A stretch of 64,000 nucleotides of DNA from positions 1 through 64,000 of the forward strand of contig NZ_BBBX01000007.1 of assembly GCF_001311785.1 (NCBI RefSeq), written 5' to 3'. Below are positions 52,402 through 63,657 of this stretch, piece by piece. Origin of the DNA: Lacticaseibacillus saniviri JCM 17471 = DSM 24301. Its GTDB lineage: Bacteria; Bacillota; Bacilli; Lactobacillales; Lactobacillaceae. A model generated the notes under the pieces. It was not told the DNA's origin. It ran no database searches and saw only the letters and a program-made list of their open reading frames with translations. Position numbers and translations under genes: made by a program. Numbering within the stretch: the stretch's first letter is position 1; each line of letters starts with the position of its first letter.

Positions 52402-53921
52402 TTATTTGAGTAATCCTTGTTGCGTCAGATACTTTTTGGCCACAGTCGACGGCTTTTCCTTCAGCACATTGACCTCGTAGTTCATCTCTTGCATCTGTTT
52501 TTCGGTAATCTGATTGGTCAGCTTCTTGAGCTGTGCCACAATCGTCGGGTGTGCTTGGCAAATTTCTGCGACATCAATGGGGCACCACGATAGGTTGGGA
52601 AAAGCTTGCGGTCATCTTGTAAGGCTAACAGGTGGTATTGGCGCAATTGCGAGTCTGTTGTGTAGCCATCCGTGATATTGACCGTCCCCTTGGTCAGCGC
52701 CTGATACCGCAGCGATGCATCCAAAGACTTCACTTGGAATTGCAGACCGTACACATCTTTGATGCCGCGATAACCATCACGGCGATCAATGAACTCGAGA
52801 TCAAAGCCTGCATGCAGTTGGCCGGTGACCTTATTCAGATCCGAAATAGTTTTGAGCTGATATTGCTTGGCGAACTTCTGTGTCACCACCACGGCATAGG
52901 TGTTGTTGTACTGCATCGGTGGCAACATCGTCAGTTGTTGTTTCTTCAATAAATCGTTGGCAATCTGATAGCTGTCCCCGGCGGCCGCTTGCTTGAGTTG
53001 GGTCTTTGTCGGCTTCGTGAGACTCTCAAGCACCGTTCCCGTGAATTCAGGATAGATATCGATTTGATTGCTCTTCAATGCATTGAACAAGAAGCTGGTC
53101 TGACCAAAATTCGGTTTCAGTGTCACCTTCGTATTCGGTGATTTGGCCGTAATCAATTCTTTGTACATATTAATCAAGATATCAGGTTCGGAACCCAACT
53201 TGCCGGCGATTACCACCTCTTCTTGTGGCTTCACAACGGCTTGATAGGTCGCCACACCACCGAATCCCAGCAGGATCGCGCCCAGTGCCATCACACTGTA
53301 GCGCCAACGCACTTTTTGCAGGAGCTGTAACCCAAATGAAAAAAGAATCGCGAGCAACGCGGCAGCCAGTGCCCCCAATAAGGTGAGTGCAGGATCGTTA
53401 CGATCGATCCCCAGCAGAATAAAGGTCCCCAAACCACCCGCACCGATCAGGGCCGCCAGAGTTGCCGTCCCAATAATTAACACGGTAGCCGTCCGAATCC
53501 CGGAAATAATCACGGGCATCGCCAACGGCAGTTCCACGCGCACTAACTTCTGCAGGCGCGACAAACCAAACGCGGTCGCCGCCTCTTCATATGACGGATC
53601 GATTTCATCGAGACCCACGTATGTATTTTGGAAAATAGGCAATAGCGCATAAACCACTAAGGCAATGATGGCCGGTAGATTGCCAATCCCCACGAATGGA
53701 ATCAGCAGTCCCAGCAGTGCAAGTGAGGGAATGGTCTGCAGAATCCCGGTGAGTTGGAGCAAGACGTTCGCAATTTTTTTGTGCGGTTGCACCCAGATTG
53801 CTAATGGCACCGCAATGATGGTGGCAATCAATAGGGCGAGCAATGATAACTGTAAGTGTTGTAGCAACGCGGTCCACAATTCACCACGTCGCGTCATGAG
53901 GGTTTGAATAAAGGCGTTCAC
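52402..53921 (-). CDS. ABC permease fused to substrate-binding domain, OpuC/EgtU type (one frameshift)
   Basis: Residues 1-210 form the permease (six membrane segments; YEEAATAFGLSRLQ coupling loop; GGLGTFILLGI), residues after about 225 the binding domain (VVIAGKLGSEPDILINMYKE, NQIDIYPEFTGTVLES, NITDGYTTDSQL). The frame breaks at TT 52555-52556; one base more continues as FAKAHPTIVAQLKKL to a stop at 52402, about 506 aa. Start GTG 53921 is spaced correctly from GGAG. Betaine/choline-type and ergothioneine importers share this fusion; the ligand is undecided. Confidence 0.9.
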
Positions 53922-54148
53922 GGTAATCTCCAATCTTGGTTCATAATCAATTGATTCACGTTATCTTCATCTTACTCGGCTAACAAAAGGTGTGTCTAGC
54001 AAAGCAGATATTTGCTGAACATCAGTACCCATTAGTGTACTCTTTTCACTTCTTGACGTCAGCGCGAATGCTTTACTTTTGGCAGAAATACGCCTACACT
54101 ATTAGTCAACTTATTTTTACGGATGACGCATATAAAGGAAGGATTCGC

Positions 54149-56432
54149 TTGAAAAATAAAACAAAAAAGCTGAACAAGAACGCGTCAATCATGTGATTCA
54201 ACGAATCGATTCACGGCTCGATGATATTGTGACGCAAATTGAATCAGCGCACCAAGAAACCAGCCGGATTGAACAAGATTATGGTGACAACACCAAGGTC
54301 AATGTTTTTGAAGTCGATGATCGCATGGAAACCAATGCTGCCGTGCAACAACAAAAGCAAATGGTCGCACGTGCTGTTGAAAATGAAACGATTTTGAAGA
54401 ATGAACAGCAACAGCTCACACGGCTGCAAACCAGTCCTTACTTCGGCCGCATCGACGTTGCAGAAGATGGTGACACCGATACCCTCTATATTGGGACAGC
54501 CACCTTCATGGATCAGAATGATTTTCTGGTTTACGATTGGCGCGCCCCCGTTGCTTCTATTTATTACAACGGGACGCTGGGGCCAGTGAACTACGACACC
54601 CCAACCGGTCAAATCAGCGCCGAGCTTTTGAACAAGCGCCAGTTCACCATTCAAGATGGCAAGATTACCGCGATGTTTGATACCAACGAAACTGTCGGCG
54701 ACGAAATGTTGCAGGCCGTTCTCGGTGAACAGAGCGACACCGCCATGCAAAATATCGTGGCCACGATTCAAAAGGAACAAAACGATATTATCCGCGACAC
54801 CACATCTGATCTCTTGGTTGTTCAAGGGGTCGCCGGTTCCGGTAAGACCAGTGCGGTCCTGCAGCGAGTTGCGTACTTGCTGTATCACAGCCGCAGCCAG
54901 CTCGATGCCGATCAGATGGTCTTGTTCTCACCTAACCAACTCTTCGCCAACTATATCTCCGCGGTTTTACCGAGTTTGGGTGAAAAGAATATGCGTCAGG
55001 CCACACTTGCGGAATTCTTCGCCAAGCGCTTCTCTGGCTTACACGTGCAGACCATGTTCGAGCGCTTTGAACGCGACCAAATCAGTCTGCCTGAAACCAC
55101 AAAGACGATTCGCCGCTTCAAGGAATCACATGAATTCCTGACGGCCATCGATGGTTATCTCAAGGCCAACCGCGATACGCCATTCTTTGTCGATATCGAA
55201 TTGAACGGTGAGGTCTTCTTCAGCGCCAACACCATCACGCGCATCTATCAGCAACAACCAAAAATGCACTGGCCGCCGATAAGTTCCTGGCGACAAAGAA
55301 TGCCCTGATCAAGCGTCTGAACCAACGCATCGGCATTGAGATTCATCAGGATTGGGTCCAAGAGGCTGTCACCTTGTTATCCGATTCAGAGTTGCGTGAC
55401 TTGTTGAATGGTCACCACTTTGAATCCGGTGACGATGAAGCGCGCTTCATTTCTCGTCAAGTCGTCGCGGATGCCTTTGCTCCCGTGTACGACGCCATTT
55501 ATAATGACTATTTCTTTGACAGCTATCAGGAATACGGGCGTTTCTTGACCACCATTGAGACCCCAGTTGATGCCAGTATCTGGCAGACCATGGTCGAAAG
55601 TGTAATGGCGGGGTTGGAGCAGCATCAACTCAACCTGGATGATGCCGCACCGATTCTGTATCTGCGTGATCAACTGACCGGTAGCGGGATCAACCGCGGC
55701 ATTCAGTACGTCTTTGTCGATGAGATGCAGGATTACAGCATGGCGCAACTTTTCTATCTCCATCACGCCTTTCCACGCGCCAAATTGACCTTCCTAGGAG
55801 ACGCCAAGCAGGATGTCTTCACCAGTCACTATCAACCAAGCGATTTCATCCACGAGATCGGTGACGTGTTCAAGGGGATGCACGTGCGGCTGATTGAATT
55901 GAACCGCAGTTATCGTTCAACCGCGCCGATCACTAACTTCGGTAAGGCACTGCTCGATAAGAGTGACCACATTCAGGCGTTCAATCGTGATGGCGACAAG
56001 CCCCAAGTCATCACGACCAATCGCGATCAGGCCATTAGCACCCTCGCGCATTTGGTCGATGACCTGCTGACCACGCAGAGTACCGTTGCCATCTTGACCA
56101 AAGACCAGGCGGCGGCTAACCAGCTCTATGCCACCCTGCATGTCGATCAGCCGGTCACGCTGCTCAACTTGAACGATCATCAGCTCAAAACTGGCTGTCT
56201 GATTCTGCCTGTTTACCTCGCCAAGGGGCTCGAGTTCGATGCCGTTATTGGCTATGACATCTCAGCTGACACCTATCAAAGCGATGCGGATCGCGACATT
56301 CTCTATACACTGAGCTCACGTGCCCTACATTCACTGAGTTTGGTCTGTATCGACCAACCGAGTCCACTATTGGTCGATCTGCCGAGTGACCTGTACACGG
56401 AGATTAAGAGCGTGACAAGTCCGGTGCAGTAA
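54149..56432 (+). CDS. helD: UvrD/Rep-like helicase HelD (two frameshifts)
   Basis: Superfamily 1 ATPase that in Gram-positives releases stalled RNA polymerase. N-terminal coiled coil, Walker A VVQGVAGSGKTSAVL, Walker B FVDEMQDYSMAQL, motif III LTFLGDAKQDV, and ELNRSYRSTAPI; VYLAKGLEFDAVIGYD near the end. The frame breaks at A6 54163-54168 and A5 55260-55264, each one base short; restored length about 761 aa. It starts at TTG after AAAGGAAGG. Its last nine codons and stop come from a truncated repeat module. Confidence 0.92.
56407..56432 (+). repeat. truncated type B module (locus VII) in the 3' end of helD
   Basis: AAGAGCGTGACAAGTCC matches the 5' end of type B modules. Read in the helD frame it encodes KSVTSPVQ and the TAA stop follows. 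Confidence 0.55.
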
Positions 56433-56461
56433 CGCGATTAATCGATTTTGTTCGGAAATCG

Positions 56462-56509
56462 AAAGAGGAGCTATGACAAAACAATGTTTTGTCATAGCTC
56501 CTCTTTTTT
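56462..56509. terminator. bidirectional terminator
   Basis: AAAGAGGAGCTATGACAAAAC pairs with GTTTTGTCATAGCTCCTCTTT, one of the longest stems in the window. It lies between convergent genes and its edge touches the GNAT stop. Confidence 0.92.
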
Positions 56510-57043
56510 CATGCCAAGTTCAATTCATACGCTAAGCGCGCGTTGTCTTCATGATTCTCAGCGGGTTCATCCACGTAGATTTTGCCCCGATGCTGATAAC
56601 CAACACGACCCACAACCGCCTGCATCCGCTTGTTCAAAGCATGCGTATCGATGCGGAAGTTGCGCACACCATCGCGATACGCGGCGCTGATTAGGTTGGA
56701 GAAGAAGAAATAGCTCAGGTGTTGTCCCGCAAACCATCCCCGATCGCAATCCGGTGAATCGTCGCATAAGGATCGACTTCATTGTGCCAGGCACCATCCC
56801 AGATTTCGGTGTAATTGCCGTCATTGCCCACAATCATCGTTGCGGTCCCCGCAATCACATCATCGACCATCAATAACCAACATTGCTGGGCCGAAATATC
56901 TTGGCGTAATGTTGCTGGATCCGGATAACCGTCTTGCCATTGTGGACTGCCATCTTTTTGAGCATGGCCTTGGCATGATCGATAATCGTCATGATGGCAG
57001 GCAAATCGCTCTGTACTGCACGTTTAATATAAATCAAACTCAT
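56509..57043 (-). CDS. GNAT family acetyltransferase (two frameshifts)
   Basis: About 179 aa after repair. Seen: SLIYIKRAVQSDLPAIMTII at the start, CWLLMVDDVIAGTATMIVG, IHRIAIGDGFAGQHLSYFF (acetyl-CoA loop) and NFRIDTHALNKRMQAVVGRV ending YQHRGKIYV. Breaks at T5 56955-56959 and AAA 56731-56733, each one base short. Substrate unknown. The pieces are small in each frame, so the gene would be missed by a simple reading of open frames. Confidence 0.82.
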
Positions 57044-57135
57044 CCTGGTGCCCCCCTTTAATCAATTGATTTCAGCATATCACGAATCAGTTTTGACCGA
57101 CATCAAAAAATAAGTTTGTGAATTATTGAATACCT

Positions 57136-57163
57136 TTGACAAGCGATACAACGCGCGTATGAT
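57136..57163 (+). promoter_or_regulatory. sigma-A promoter of the P-type ATPase gene
   Basis: TTGACA at 57136-57141, a 16-base spacer and TATGAT at 57158-57163. It rules out coding starts upstream of about 57170. Confidence 0.75.
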
Positions 57164-57209
57164 GGGGGTGTTATCAATAATCAAAATCATGGGTAAAGCT
57201 GGCGATATT

Positions 57210-59996
57210 ATGGCAAATCAGCCATTAACAACAGACAACGCCGCACAAATGGCGCTCAACGATTTGGATCAACAATTAGGCACAACCGCGGACGGTCTCA
57301 CACAAGAGGCGGCGGCCAAACGCCTCGAAACTGTGGGGCCGAACACCATTCAACACAGCCAAAAGCAATCACAACTGCTGCGCTTCTTGAAGAACTTCAC
57401 CTCACTCATGGCGCTGCTACTCTGGGTGAGCGGCTTTGTGGCCATGTTTGCGGGCATGCCTGAACTCGGAATTGCCATCTGGGCCGTCAATATTATCAAT
57501 GGCTGTTTCTCCTTCTGGCAGGAACACGCCGCACAAAAGGCAACCGATTCGCTGCGCAAGATGTTACCAACGTATGTGAATGTCATTCGGGATGGTAAGG
57601 TCACCCAGATCGATGCGGATGACTTGGTTCCCGGTGACGTCTTCCAGATTCAAGCGGGTAACTCGATACCAGCTGACGCACGCATCACTGAAGCCGCCTC
57701 ACTGCAGGTGGATGAATCGGCACTCACAGGTGAATCGCTCCCTGTTTTCAAGCAGGTCGCTTACGAACACGATGATGGTAAGTTTGCCTTGAAGAATATT
57801 GTCTTCGCTGGCACCATTGTCACCAGCGGGACAGCCACGGCTACCGCACTGGCAACAGGGATGCAAACCGAATTCGGTCAAATCGCCAAATTAACGCAGA
57901 GTCAAAAACAGACCACTTCACCACTGCAGCGTGAACTCAATCGTCTCACGCAGCAGCTTTCGCTCATCGCGATTGGTATTGGGGTCGCCTTTTTTATTCT
58001 CGCGATCTTCTTCGTTCATTATCCAGTCGCAAAATCCTTTATCTTTGCCCTCGGGATGGTCGTTGCCTTCATTCCTGAAGGCCTCTTGCCAACAGTGACC
58101 CTGTCGCTTGCGCAAGGTACCACACGAATGGCCAAGAAACACGCATTACTGAAGGATCTCAACAGTGTCGAAACATTGGGTGAAACCACCGTCATCTGTT
58201 CCGATAAAACAGGAACACTGACGCAAAACCAAATGACGGTGAATCACATCTGGTTACCTGGCCAAGAATATACGGTCAGCGGGACGGGTTATGTCAATAA
58301 CGGTCACATTCAACTGAACCAAAAAGACTTCGACATCAGTCAAGACGCTAACCTCGCTCGCCTGCTCGATATCGCTTTGTTAAACAATGATACTAAGCTG
58401 GAAACACCAAAGGATAATCAAGCTACCACCAAGATTCTGGGCACCCCAACAGAAGCCGGGCTCAATATTTTGACCGACAAGGCTGGACTCGATAAGGTCA
58501 AAGCGCTGCAGGCCACCCCGCGCATTGCGGAACTGCCATTCGATTCTGATCGCAAGCGCATGACCACCGTGCAACAACTGCCTGAACAACAGCGCATGTT
58601 GTACACCAAGGGCGCCCTCGATGGCGTGATTCAGATCTGCGACCAGATTCTCGATCGCGGAACGGTTCGCCCCCTCACCGCAACTGATAAGGCAGCAATC
58701 GATGCCGCCAATAAGAAATATGCGGCTGACGGCTTACGGTCACTCGCATTTGCTTATCGGACAGAAGCCGATAGTGTCACCCCCGATCCTGCTACATACA
58801 GCATCAAGACCGCCGAACAACACATGACTTTCGTTGGTTTGGCCGCCATGTCTGATCCACCACGGCCCGAAATCTATGCGGCTGTTGAACAGTGTCATCG
58901 TGCTAACATTCGGATTATTATGGTCACGGGTGATAGCGCCCTGACTGCTAAGAGTATCGCTGTCAAAATCGGTCTTACCTCAGCGGATGCCAAGGTGATT
59001 ACCGGCGACCAAATCGATTCCATGAGCGATGCTGAGTTGCAACAAGCCGTCAAAGGTGAAGTTATTTTTGCACGCGTTGCCCCTGAGCACAAGTTCCGCA
59101 TCGTCTCGATGTGCCAAGCTAATGGCGATGTCGTCGCCTCGACTGGGGACGGGGTCAATGATGCCCCAGCACTCAAGAAAGCTGATATCGGGATTGCCAT
59201 GGGGGTTACAGGTACCGACGTCGCAAAGGATGCCGCGGATATGATCCTGACCGATGACAATTTTGCCTCAATCGTCGCTGCCATTGAAGAAGGCCGCACC
59301 GTTTATAGCAATATCCAAAAGTTCCTGCTCTATATCTTGAACAGTAACGTACCTGAAGCCATTCCGTCCGTTCTCTTCTTATTCACTCGCGGCTTGGTGC
59401 CACTGCCACTGACCGTGATGCAAATTCTGATGGTGGATCTCGGGACTGACATGTTGCCAGCGCTGGGGTTGGGTGCTGAAAAGAGTGAACCCGGGATTAT
59501 GGATCAGCCACCGCGGCCACGCAATGCGCACCTGTTGAGTCGCTCGATTATCTGGAAGGCGTTTGGACTTTATGGCTTAACCGCCTCACTGATTTCATCA
59601 TTGGCCTATTTCTTCGTGAATATGACTTACGGTTGGCCCGCAAACGCACTGGCAGCCAGCGGCCCCGTTTATCGTGAAGCCACAACGATGACATTAGCTG
59701 CAATTGTCTTCTGCCAAATTGCAGCGGCGATTAACTGCCGGACCCAATTATCCTCCGTCTTCAAGATTGGTATCTTCAGTAACCGGCACATCATCTGGGG
59801 GATTGTCTTTGAAGTCTTCTTGCTCACTTGCTTGATGTATATCCCACTGCTGCAAGGACTGTTCAATACCGCGCCAATCGGTGGTGTGGAATGGGTGATT
59901 CTCCTCTGCATCCCAGTACCATTGATTCTGCTCGAGGAAACACGCAAGTACTTTGTCAGAAGACATGTCTTAAAGAGTGCGACAAAAGGCGCTTAA
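57210..59996 (+). CDS. Cation-transporting P-type ATPase (P2 group)
   Basis: Intact, 928 aa from the chosen start. Phosphorylation site ICSDKTGTLTQNQMTV, actuator loop DESALTGES, nucleotide site region LYTKGALDGVI, hinge GDGVNDAPALKKADIGIAMG, and ten membrane segments. M4 reads FIPEGLLPTVTLSLAQGT with NSVETLG after it, which is close to Na/K- and Ca-type pumps; the ion is not certain. An open frame extends upstream, but the promoter at 57136 excludes it; ATG 57189 is the alternative start. The C-terminal codons KSATKGA come from the repeat module that follows. Confidence 0.92.
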   Translation: MANQPLTTDNAAQMALNDLDQQLGTTADGLTQEAAAKRLETVGPNTIQHSQKQSQLLRFLKNFTSLMALLLWVSGFVAMFAGMPELGIAIWAVNIINGCFSFWQEHAAQKATDSLRKMLPTYVNVIRDGKVTQIDADDLVPGDVFQIQAGNSIPADARITEAASLQVDESALTGESLPVFKQVAYEHDDGKFALKNIVFAGTIVTSGTATATALATGMQTEFGQIAKLTQSQKQTTSPLQRELNRLTQQLSLIAIGIGVAFFILAIFFVHYPVAKSFIFALGMVVAFIPEGLLPTVTLSLAQGTTRMAKKHALLKDLNSVETLGETTVICSDKTGTLTQNQMTVNHIWLPGQEYTVSGTGYVNNGHIQLNQKDFDISQDANLARLLDIALLNNDTKLETPKDNQATTKILGTPTEAGLNILTDKAGLDKVKALQATPRIAELPFDSDRKRMTTVQQLPEQQRMLYTKGALDGVIQICDQILDRGTVRPLTATDKAAIDAANKKYAADGLRSLAFAYRTEADSVTPDPATYSIKTAEQHMTFVGLAAMSDPPRPEIYAAVEQCHRANIRIIMVTGDSALTAKSIAVKIGLTSADAKVITGDQIDSMSDAELQQAVKGEVIFARVAPEHKFRIVSMCQANGDVVASTGDGVNDAPALKKADIGIAMGVTGTDVAKDAADMILTDDNFASIVAAIEEGRTVYSNIQKFLLYILNSNVPEAIPSVLFLFTRGLVPLPLTVMQILMVDLGTDMLPALGLGAEKSEPGIMDQPPRPRNAHLLSRSIIWKAFGLYGLTASLISSLAYFFVNMTYGWPANALAASGPVYREATTMTLAAIVFCQIAAAINCRTQLSSVFKIGIFSNRHIIWGIVFEVFLLTCLMYIPLLQGLFNTAPIGGVEWVILLCIPVPLILLEETRKYFVRRHVLKSATKGA

Positions 59997-60084
59997 ACAT
60001 GAGGATTAGCAAAATCTTTGACAGAAGCCGGTTTGTGGCTTCGGCAAAGATGAGCTAACCGGAGTGTTTTGCCTTTGGGAACAC
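59977..60084 (+). repeat. structured repeat module, type C (locus IV)
   Basis: 108 nt. GTGC-GA-CAAAAGGC pairs with GCCTTTGG-GA-ACAC; AAACA pairs with TGTTT; core GAGGATTAGC ... GCTAACCGGA; hairpin ATCTTTG/CAAAGAT with GAAGCC/GGCTTC on top. Its first 20 bases are the end of the ATPase coding region. Linker GTTTAGA follows. Confidence 0.82.
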
Positions 60085-60091
60085 GTTTAGA

Positions 60092-60160
60092 GTGCGACAA
60101 ACCCCGCTTAACAATCGAGGACGAGCTAACTTTGAACGCCGTGCCAGCTATGACACACGT
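60092..60160 (+). repeat. partial type B module (locus IV)
   Basis: GTGC-GA-CAAACCCC, AACAATC, a modified core strand and then CTAACTTTGAACG with the start of the type B hairpin. The 3' half is missing. Confidence 0.6.
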
Positions 60161-60208
60161 TTTAGGTGCACCCCCACATGAATTAAATTCACTTAAACAA
60201 CAAACATA

Positions 60209-60252
60209 AAAAGGGCTGTGATAAAACCAATCGGTTTTGTCACAGCCCTTTG
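60209..60252. terminator. bidirectional terminator
   Basis: AAAGGGCTGTGA.AAAACC pairs with GGTTTT.TCACAGCCCTTT. It can end the ATPase/array transcript and the EmrB-type gene. Confidence 0.9.
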
Positions 60253-60312
60253 TTAGTAACAGTAATAGTGATGAAACGTGTGCCAAAAGCATCTTTTGTC
60301 ACACTCGCAGCT

Positions 60313-61736
60313 TTATGCTTTGCTCTTTTTACCCTGACGTAACCGTTCAAAGGCAATGGCCGCCGCAATCACCAGTAAGATGGCGGAGATGAAGAAGGAT
60401 AGCCGCATCGCCGAAATGAACAAGTCATTTTGATGCAAAGGATACGTGGTCACGCGTTTGCCTGCTTGGGCACTCATGATGCCAAACAGCGATGTCGTTG
60501 AGAAGCTGACCCCAAGAATCATCCCAAGATTCCGTGCCAAGGCATTGACACTACCGGCAATCCCCAACCGATCAGTCGGTACAGCTGACATCACGGTTGC
60601 ATTATTAGGTGACTGGAATAAGCCGAGGCCAATCCCAATCAAGATGGCCGTGCCACCAAAGTACCATAATGAGGTGTCGAGTCCGAATAAACCGTCATGA
60701 ATTGCGCAATCACCGCGATACTCAAACCGAGTGCCGCAATCTTAGGCCCACCGAAGCGATCGGCTAGCACCCCACCGACTGGACCAGAGACCAACATCGT
60801 CAGTGGAATAATCGACAGCAGGATCCCAGAGAAGCCTGATGAGAAGCCGCGTGCATTGACCAAATAGTATGGAATCAACACATTGAAGAAGAACCCATTA
60901 ATGAAGACCAACAGAGCCGCGATGAGGCCCAAGCTGTAGTCCGCAATTTTAAAAATCGAGAGATCCAGCAACGGTGCCTTCGCGTGATTTTCAACGTAAA
61001 CAAAGGCAATAAAGGACAGAATCGCAACCACAAAGCTGGCCCAGATGATTGGGGTAAATCCGACGACCTGTGCCTGCAAGACGCCGTAGAAGAAACTGAC
61101 GATAACCAAGGTGAAGGTCCCAGTCCCCAGCCAATCGATGGGCGCTGCCTGAACGGGTTCCTGCTTAGGCAGGCTGCGTAACCCGATTAGAATCGCGATT
61201 AAGCCAATTGGCACATTGATCCAAAAATATAATTCCATGGTAAATAATTGAGAATCAGACCACCAAATGCTGGTCCGGCAACAGACCCTAACGCCACGAA
61301 AGTCCCAATAACCCCCATCGCGCGGCCACGTTGGCTCGCAGAAAAACGTGCTGGTGGTAATCCCGAAACTATTCGACATGGTCATTGCGGCCCCTGTGGC
61401 CTGAATCACCCGTGAGAACAGCAGGAAGGCCAGCCCCATATTGAGCCCCGATAAGAATGATCCCAGAATGAAGACGGCAGTCCCGATTTTGAAGACGCGA
61501 CTGCGACCCACGACATCACCCAAGCGACCAAAGAACATCAACAACGAGCTGATGGTAATCAGATAAATCGAAACCACCCACTCAATCTGACTGGAACTCA
61601 CATTGAGTGCTTTTGACATAATTGGCATGGCGATATTCACAATCGAGCCATCCAATGTTGACATGAAACTAAATATTCCCAGCGCAATCAACGTCGAAAC
61701 GTTCTTGCGCCCTTGTGACGGTGCATTTTGTGCCAT
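60313..61736 (-). CDS. MFS multidrug exporter, EmrB/QacA (DHA2) family (three frameshifts)
   Basis: Drug:proton antiporter, about 474 aa after repair, with about fourteen membrane segments. MSTLDGSIVNIAMPIM, LGDVVGRSRVFKIG (motif A) and after repair AMGVIGTFVALGSVAGPAFGG (motif C region) fit the family. A one-base surplus at A5 61342-61346 and a one-base shortfall at A5 61223-61227 scramble about 35 residues but cancel out; a third break at AAA 60689-60691 separates the C-terminal part. ATG 61736 follows AGAGGAAG. Confidence 0.9.
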
Positions 61737-61836
61737 AAACTCGCTTCCTCTCAAAGACAGTATCAGCTTTATTTTGAGCGCACTGGCGGAAATGTCAATT
61801 ATTTAGTTTGAGTCACGAACAATATTCAAGAACATA

Positions 61837-61867
61837 AAAAAACACCCAGATTTCTCTGGGTGTTTTT
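61837..61867 (-). terminator. intrinsic terminator after tRNA-Thr
   Basis: AAAAAACACCCAGA pairs with TCTGGGTGTTTTT. Confidence 0.88.
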
Positions 61868-61872
61868 GCTCA

Positions 61873-61944
61873 GCCATCTATCGGGCTTGAACCGACGACC
61901 TCATCCTTACCATGGATGCGCTCTACCTACTGAGCTAAGATGGC
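61873..61944 (-). tRNA. tRNA-Thr (anticodon GGT)
   Basis: 72 nt cloverleaf: acceptor GCCATCT/AGATGGC, D stem GCTC/GAGC, anticodon stem CATCC/GGATG with loop ATGGTAA (anticodon GGT) and T arm GTCGG TTCAAGC CCGAT. CCA is not encoded. Confidence 0.95.
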
Positions 61945-62032
61945 ATGGCGATTTGTTAAAAACAACTGCCTAACTAATATACAATATACGGCAGATTGTT
62001 GCAACACTTTTTCGCCATTTTTTTGAGCAAGA

Positions 62033-62686
62033 TTAGCGTTCTCCACGCCATTCAGCCTTGAATTCGTCAAGAAAATCGAGCATCACTTGTTGCCGATGTT
62101 GCGCAATTTTTTGGCCGCATCCGTATTCAACAGATCTTGCAGTAACAGCAATTTTTCATAGAAATGATTGACTACCGAACTCTCCTGCTGTCGATACGTC
62201 TGACCGTCCAATTCACTGCGTGGGGCCACGTCCGGTTGATACATCGGCGTATCGTGCGCTCCCCCCGTAATAGAAGGTGCGCGCAATGCCAATGGCACCA
62301 ATCGCATCCAACCGATCCGCATCTTGAACCAACTGGCCTTCTAGGCTCAATGATGTGGAGTGATCGAGCTGATAGCGATACGACATCTGATCAATAATCG
62401 CAAAGATTGCCTGCTGATCATCTTGTGTGATTGCCGCTGTCTGCATCGCTTGGCCCGTATTCGCCTTTGCCGCAGCGACATCGTTAACCAGCTTCTGGTC
62501 ATAGGTATCGTGTAACAGCGCAGCGACCACAACAATATCGCGCTTGGCCGCGGGCGTTTGTTGCGCCAATTGTTCAGCAATTGCGACCACGCGATCGATA
62601 TGATCCATCCCGTGTCCGGTGTGATCTGAATCTAACACCTGCTGCGTGAATTGCTTCAGCTGTGCCCATTGTTGGGTACTAAGCAT
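62033..62686 (-). CDS. HD domain phosphohydrolase (two frameshifts)
   Basis: Metal-dependent phosphohydrolase of the YedJ-like HD group. Metal ligands: HGMDHIDRVV, LLHDTYDQ and VQDADRLDAIGAIGIAR. Breaks at C6 62261-62266 (one too many) and T6 62107-62112 (one too few); repaired it reads YYGGAHDTPMYQPD and ends FKAEWRGER, about 217 aa. The ATG at 62686 follows AGAGGA and overlaps the aldo/keto reductase stop by eight bases. Confidence 0.9.
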
Positions 62687-63587
62687 CGTAATCCTCTGGG
62701 GAATCTGGCCATTGATCGACTTCATCCTTGTAACCCTTTGGATTGCCGTGCCAATAGAAATCATCCAGCCACAAGCTGCGTTGTTCCTTATTCAGGTCTT
62801 CAATTTGCTTCATTTCAGCTTGGCTGAGTTGGAAGTCATAGACATCCGCATTTTCAATAATCCGTGCTTCATGAACGGACTTTGGAATCGTGATGATGTC
62901 ACTCTGCAAGTCAAAGCGCAAGATAACTTGGGCTGTTGTCTTGTGATGTGCATCAGCAATGGCTTGAATGGCTGGGTTCGTCAAACTTGCCCCACCGCCC
63001 AATGGTGACCATGCTTCAATCGCGATATCATACTTCTTCGCAAATTCACGAATCTTGGTATCTTGCACGAGTGGGTTGAATTCAATTTGGTCAACCGCTG
63101 GCACCACTGTTCCGGCATCCAGAATCTGTTGTAAGTGTGTTTCGTCGAAGTTAGAAACACCGATAGCACGCACACGGCCTGCCTTGTACAGGGTTTCCAG
63201 TGCTTGCCAAGTTGCGACAAAGGTATCATCGACTGGCCAGTGAATCAGGTATAAGTCAATGTAATCGAGTCCCAAACGCTTCAACGTGCCTTCAAACTTT
63301 TGCAAGGTTGAATCAAAGCCTTGGTCGCCATTGAAGACCTTGGTTGTGATGAAGAGATCTTCGCGCTTCTTGCCTGTTGCTTCGAGGCCGGCAGCAATTC
63401 CGCGGCCCACACCAGTTTCGTTCCCGTATTGCTTAGCGGTATCGATTAAGGTGTAGCCATCCTTGATTGCCTGCGTCACGCTGGTTTCTGCGGTTTTGTT
63501 GTCGGTCTTCCAGACACCTAACCCCAGACGTGGCATCTCCACGCCATTGTTCAATACATACTTACTGTCTAAATTAAATTGTGCCAT
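62679..63587 (-). CDS. Aldo/keto reductase, 2,5-diketo-D-gluconate reductase-like
   Basis: Intact 302 aa. Tetrad: LIDTAKQYGNETGVG (Asp, Tyr region), LFITTKVFNGD (Lys), IDLYLIHWPVDD (His); cofactor part ITIPKSVHEARIIENADVYDF. AAAGGATGG precedes the ATG at 63587. A TATAAT box lies near 63622-63627 on the minus strand. Reduces aldehydes or keto sugars; substrate unknown. Coupled to the HD gene. Confidence 0.93.
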   Translation of the reverse strand: MAQFNLDSKYVLNNGVEMPRLGLGVWKTDNKTAETSVTQAIKDGYTLIDTAKQYGNETGVGRGIAAGLEATGKKREDLFITTKVFNGDQGFDSTLQKFEGTLKRLGLDYIDLYLIHWPVDDTFVATWQALETLYKAGRVRAIGVSNFDETHLQQILDAGTVVPAVDQIEFNPLVQDTKIREFAKKYDIAIEAWSPLGGGASLTNPAIQAIADAHHKTTAQVILRFDLQSDIITIPKSVHEARIIENADVYDFQLSQAEMKQIEDLNKEQRSLWLDDFYWHGNPKGYKDEVDQWPDSPEDYDA

Positions 63588-63657
63588 GATTGACCATCCT
63601 TTCAAAGTGATTCCAATTCATTATAACACGCAGTTAGCATCACTTTGAGTCGACCGC

